From positions 1 to 64,000 of the forward strand of contig SVGY01000002.1 in the NCBI GenBank assembly GCA_015056145.1: a stretch of 64,000 nt of DNA, in the 5' to 3' direction. Position numbers and translations under genes: made by a program. Numbering within the stretch: the first letter of the stretch is position 1; each line of letters starts with the position of its first letter. Positions 62,701 through 64,000 of this stretch are shown piece after piece. The DNA is from Clostridiales bacterium (GTDB lineage Bacteria > Bacillota > Clostridia > Christensenellales > Aristaeellaceae). The notes beneath the pieces are model-generated. The model was given only the letters and a program-made list of their open reading frames with translations, was not told the DNA's origin and searched no databases.

Positions 62701-64000
62701 TGCTCACCGCCACTGTGACCTATTCACCCGATCAGGCCACCATCACCAACTCCCTCAAACCCGGCAGCCTCAGCGTCGCCAAAACGGTGGAAAGCATTAA
62801 CGACGCCCACAGGGCAATGGACTTCACCTTTACCCTTAGCCTTGCGGATGCTGACGGCAACCCCATCAGCGGCAATTACTACCTCATCCGTAACAACGTC
62901 AGCGAAAGCCTCACCGTTACCAACGGCAGCGGCAGCTTCCAGCTGAAGGACGGAGAAACCGTACAGATCAATGGTTTGCCCAATGGCGCACGCTACACCC
63001 TGACTGAGGAAGAGGCACCCGGCTTCACCGTGGAATCCACCGGAACCAGCGGCGTTATTCAGGCCCAGCAGATGCTGCCCGTCAGCTTCACAAACACCTA
63101 TCACGCCGAAGGAGAATACCGTTTCTCCGCAGCAAAACTGCTGGAAGGCCGTGAGCTTGTGGCCGACGAATTCATCTTCGTCCTTATGGACGAAGAGGGC
63201 GTAGAACTGCAAGTCATCCCCATCGATGCAGAGGGCCGTGCCGATTTCGGCGTTATCCTCTTCACCGAGGAAGACCTGGGTTCCCACACTTACCAGATTG
63301 CAGAACGCAACACCGGCGCAGCAGGCATCACCTACGACGAAACCATCCACACCGTGACACTGACCATCGCCGACAAGGGCGACGGCACCCTCTCCATCAC
63401 CGACGATTTGCAGGGCGAGATCCCCTCCTTTACCAACCTTTACAGCGACAAGACCGCTCTTACCGTTGAAAAGGTATGGCAGGACAATGACGACAGCATG
63501 CAGATCCGTCCCGAAAGCATCACGGTGCAGCTGTACCGCAACAACCAGCAGGTGGACGAAGCAACCCTTACCGCAGAAAACGACTGGGTTTACACCTTCA
63601 CCGACCTGCCTGCCTTTGACGAGCAGGGCGCAACCTATCACTACGATGCCAGAGAAGTGCCCGTGACCGGCTACACATCCACCAAGGAAGCGGAAAACGG
63701 ACGCATCATCATCACCAACACCCCTGAAGGCGTGCTTCAGGTATCCAAGACCGTTGTGGGCGGCAGCGTTGAAAGGGACTTCTCCTTTACCGTAACCCTC
63801 AGCCTGAACGGCGAGGCCCTCTCGGTACCTGTCATCCTTGAAAAAGATGGCGTTCAGGAGTCCGTCTCTCCCAGCGATGGCGGACTGCTGGCCTTCGCCC
63901 TCCGTCACGGTCAGCATGCAAGGCTGCTTGGCCTGCCCATCGGTACGGAGTACCTGGTTCAGGAGGAAGCAGTCACCGGCTACACCACCGAGTCCACCAA
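53715..64000 (+). CDS. Giant surface adhesin: pilin/Cna_B domains plus DUF285 leucine-rich repeats (partial)
   Basis: 3,428 codons are open from the ATG at 53715 to the window edge, with no stop. GAGG lies 10 nt upstream. The N-terminus RKKVHYLKKTLLMLLVALQV starts a signal peptide ending near residue 42. Residues 45-1235 form a large head with an embedded Cna_B-like GSFIVHKYVSSE near 439. Cna_B or streptococcal pilin isopeptide-linker domains start near 1240 (VVRKIWND), 1346, 1442, 1576, 1719 and 1855. A Pro/Thr linker with TPTPTPGPG (about 1896-1953) leads to 15-16 BspA-type DUF285 repeats of about 26 residues (2057-2460; core LDLSTFDTSKVTNMSYMF). An InlB-like repeat (about 2533-2609) and further pilin domains near 2687, 2794, 2909, 3017, 3134, 3248 and 3339 follow. 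Expected role: a wall-anchored, isopeptide-stabilised stalk presenting a binding head. The C-terminal anchor is outside the window. Confidence 0.88.
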   Translation, partial: MRKKVHYLKKTLLMLLVALQVFGGLFPAGTLRKEASRPVQTAAAESAVPYSGTNNLDGSKIEGISVTWVTQDSTVTADGDPVSQEELADRPHLFVSTTSNKELSLVYKLEVELSGQYDYAPGDIIITLPAQVWHGRKYEETGEPGITAGVVDESVLLGGMELPVPEAPSTKADFNWQIIDNQYVLTNTRTIGATSSLSFEIAVNGVTPIELVDMSESEPISAHCEVVTKKGNTIELNSTPIVAQVDTQASITSAFKEGTMYQDRPGSLPDELLAKLPTPNTDDYIFIRWDTFQSHNNNQPYSLAVEDSLASVYQMIPNAYGDYDKQFIVSGTFLGCSNAEGKPIDDNSITFAADVGGPYEDVTTAPQYANTVSLWSAYPREKLVAAQANEDPNIYLFENTATWYLTEGDAASGNDPQKITTASDTATVTYAPVHWQRPTGSFIVHKYVSSEKTKSTTFPYALNQLEAGDPVEMEFILSTYGEGYPWTSILTKGKTLEELAQRAQDENISSDEEARATYGKLGWTQVTSDYQTLFNFENTYLTSDDFQIEYLRVDIPEKSRYAELPSGGWGYVPDNSLPTPDLTVEYQIDGDGTWHTAARAVWGNDGHGSLRFVDVNPEVSISGSTILFPDNVTDTRHYFTSNVFNGVAAENCDLGKVKWNVYVGMILKPTERIQNIVAELFENSTTPSSFFKNDVGMDVYGWGENGAFGEIVLDDDYDYASATLEGASYGVSMNKTSSASSDPENEQTIIHYTLTTLEQSNLKDRNDYDRAVADGVVPAETSCIWYDLLPPGVIPLLDTIKPREGDAVTNVYTIDDFRNTGRILLVVEADLTPAPKGSSNGSKYLDSPSISFDATYSWRAMAIYGRQLRNYAVFQSTAPNLRNNTLGTMTGLRGEPDSPLGGNNSTTPAFPEEIVNALTDLDPSTDEEHFLYSDDILDLTTLTYAVSGLEKTVRSDLVGVWSQGLDGQEQVTVYEGHNYTYKLHISSADNTSTKSIVIYDTIENYILPDPASAENPDSSKGEDYQHVEDRKNWQGTWQGKGQWRGTLTGVDLSDFVNAGVAPVLLYSEIPNLQFAETKSESTDDNFEEDTILLSSGNYDITNRDIWKVAELDENGKWAVPEGIAVSAIAIDASTAADGSEYILQPTASLSGYLHMRAPDDNGDPNVWDAKGAYAHTTAADGTQTVDWEAAKDKNNNMYAYNNTRVRLIQGHTDSQGITNWISNYRMIRNDYTRVGILPERLVVRKIWNDQQDHDQMRPNSVTVRLLRKPSGSTEEFVPVMSSSGEPITFQLSQSNNWTAEFAQLDLLDDQGVYYHFTFEEEPVEGYEPQVEYVESGFYFITNSHPNEQVSIKGEKLWDDENNAHGQRPDRIILRLYRDDKLLTSTYVRPNASGKWLYSFGERDRYAADGHEYVYRIEEEYVPKYSSTLEGNEQITNTYHPYGDLEVVKKLENATPEASLKEFTFTLVLLPEATEDNSPVIPLSDKFPYQRYRLEGGEWIAVNESESDSGEMGNGDTFILRGDEKIVISGIPSESRYEVIESPCAGFTANPTGDTGDIRADQTSTALFVNTYKTSGKAQLNLGKELTGHAIRKNQFRFELVDMNEDSPTYGQVLRTARINAPEEGSTFGGSGVEIYSEADAVFGQLTFSNEHAGKTMIYHLVERDIGSSGYTYDSNYFIAEITLTDDGEGNLTETVVIRDGTTGSEVILPEFVNSYTAYGELELRAWKTLTGRDLTEGEFTFELFPYDLATGSVGQPIDSATNDADGNIVFGAIPFDQDSVSLDADNPATYAFLIREQAGSDATVQYSTQEFVFVVSVEDNGDGTLSFTQNAYTLEGGVLSADPIIPVFNNLLHPGALSVSKEKDEDYGGDPDQEFTFHVKLSEKLNGELDYGIAVPVPTPTPTPGPGSGSTGEVLPPFVVSPTNTPKPTTEPVVLPFNTPKPAKPIVTSGYVHASASDLAGQAYAMLNKATGELVLFRSGNFTDPDGNRFAFDSGANRSEDTSRNVIYYILDENTTTSGGARPWQQDKTLITSVRTEDYIRPASCNNFFRELSNVTSYDLSKLDTSQVTNFDYMFYNNKKLTGIDISGFDTSKANSLSGMFRSCSTLEEIDLSTLDVSNVTDLSLMFSECPKLTSIDLSYLHTGKVSNFSNLFRGCTGLTSIDLSTLNTQSATSFASMFSGCTNLADVDITYLNTSKCYGLSEMFRGCKALTSLDLRTFNTANVTTMNGMFYDCSNLQSVDLSSFNTSKVTSMENMFRGCSSLENLDLSTFDTHNVKNFGYMFYNLKAGETPDLSTFDTSSATNMRYMFYGLTPSGKLDLSTFDTSKVTNMSYMFAYFTAHNDLDISHFDTSNVTNMSRMFTSISGMDVLDLRNFDTAKVTDMSYMFSNSKPSQIIVSSFDTGKTTTMQSMFWNCSNIKKLDLSNFNTDVLTSMYNMFNGCSNLEELNIAKFNTIRGGSLITHTYCFGSTPKLSTITIGDESRFRESYPSAPSTLPYDGTWVNAQDSTQVFASDPLFTSGGNAGTWTWNIATYKLSFLPGEQGAGSMPSVFVPCSTDFSFSPAFYSLGYDLVSFKDENGNVYPVENGLVTIPAATYTAGKDVTLTAQWLKQDNSVTMQDGQFTFTLKAGETIQFNNLPAGVGYEVWEECPSGWVLVKKTNESGQIEPLTTSEAVFTNRYNPNLTSAALRATKQMEGRTPEADEFTFTLHEGSTLLQTKTNAAGGGISFDLLAYVEEGEHIYTIREVPGDDPTIIYDSTAYTVKVSVTEEDGVLSAEVIYPDGEPPVFRNAVKPGALSITKVIQNATEASLNQQFTVEVLLTNAKGEPWSGTVKVNGTDAPVANGVLTLLVKNGSVANITGIPAGLRYTVSEPDELPGWTMDSQKSGTVLTGSTSSETLTNRYSLTGFASIGITKELVGRTLAEDEFTFELLDGDRVISTATNAADGSVRFDDIFFDAEGTYTFTIRETEGSDPNVRYSTETITATVVMEDVGGEGLLTATVTYSPDQATITNSLKPGSLSVAKTVESINDAHRAMDFTFTLSLADADGNPISGNYYLIRNNVSESLTVTNGSGSFQLKDGETVQINGLPNGARYTLTEEEAPGFTVESTGTSGVIQAQQMLPVSFTNTYHAEGEYRFSAAKLLEGRELVADEFIFVLMDEEGVELQVIPIDAEGRADFGVILFTEEDLGSHTYQIAERNTGAAGITYDETIHTVTLTIADKGDGTLSITDDLQGEIPSFTNLYSDKTALTVEKVWQDNDDSMQIRPESITVQLYRNNQQVDEATLTAENDWVYTFTDLPAFDEQGATYHYDAREVPVTGYTSTKEAENGRIIITNTPEGVLQVSKTVVGGSVERDFSFTVTLSLNGEALSVPVILEKDGVQESVSPSDGGLLAFALRHGQHARLLGLPIGTEYLVQEEAVTGYTTEST
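59883..61093 (+). repeat. DUF285 leucine-rich repeat array inside the giant gene
   Basis: About 15.5 tandem units of 75-78 bp encoding 25-26 residues each, consensus DLSxFDTSxVTxMxxMFxxC. The cysteine after MF is kept in many units (for example RGCSSLE) but lost in units 9-13 (YNLKAGE, YGLTPSG, AYFTAHN). Repeats diverge at DNA level, so duplication is not recent. Confidence 0.85.

Overview
The window looks like a chromosome segment of a moderately high-GC anaerobic Bacillota (Clostridia-type gut bacterium). The evidence is an HPr kinase with a CcpA-type cre site, a type III glutamine synthetase, sortase-type surface proteins, AGGAGG-like ribosome sites, consensus sigma-A promoters with 17-bp spacers and many U-tailed terminators. 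I cannot name the genus from sequence alone. There is no phage, transposase, CRISPR array or rRNA operon; one tRNA-Thr is present.

Layout. 1-7.2 kb: a DUF1801 fragment, an acyltransferase, and a minus-strand cluster (DUF1349, P-loop kinase, GNAT, CtpE/Exp7-like P-type ATPase, and a secreted protein fusing a catalytically dead sortase-B fold to a C39-type cysteine peptidase). 7.4-14.4 kb: tRNA-Thr, an XRE regulator, a secreted peptidoglycan-binding/Ig-like protein, DMT and MATE transporters, and a cytidylate-kinase-like gene. 14.8-21.7 kb: a seven-gene plus-strand operon encoding a MacB-type ABC pump with four adaptor proteins. 21.8-28.3 kb: a tight minus operon CapD/PglF-like dehydratase, tadA, Cof phosphatase, hprK, ROK glucokinase, asnS. 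28.5-29.9 kb: gpsA and a HIT protein. 30-33 kb: intracellular GH26 and GH42 glycosidases. 33.3-37.4 kb: dnaE and a Nudix hydrolase. 37.7-41.7 kb: a wall-anchored surface protein and a GH94 disaccharide phosphorylase with a cre site. 42-43.1 kb: an autoregulated tetR-flavodoxin pair. 43.2-48.4 kb: an operon of a membrane protein, RsuA, RsmC, PatB/MalY and PepV-like peptidase. 48.5-50.9 kb: two secreted proteins, a DIP1984 protein and a small membrane protein. 51.2-53.4 kb: type III glutamine synthetase with a terminator in its leader. 53.7-64 kb: the first 3,428 codons of a giant surface protein that runs off the window.

How it fits together. Carbon use is a theme: GH26, GH42 and GH94 lack signal peptides and act on imported oligosaccharides; ROK kinase would phosphorylate released glucose; HprK plus the cre site link this to catabolite repression. 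Cell-surface biology is the second theme: the giant pilin-domain/LRR adhesin, the sortable surface protein, the Ig-like wall-binding protein, the pseudo-sortase/C39 protein, the O-acyltransferase and the CapD-like sugar dehydratase. The most unusual items are the pseudo-sortase/C39 fusion, the four-adaptor MacB operon, the pilin/LRR chimera, and a 164-bp intergenic element flanked by duplicated 24-bp terminator hairpins that carries a repeat also found near position 238.
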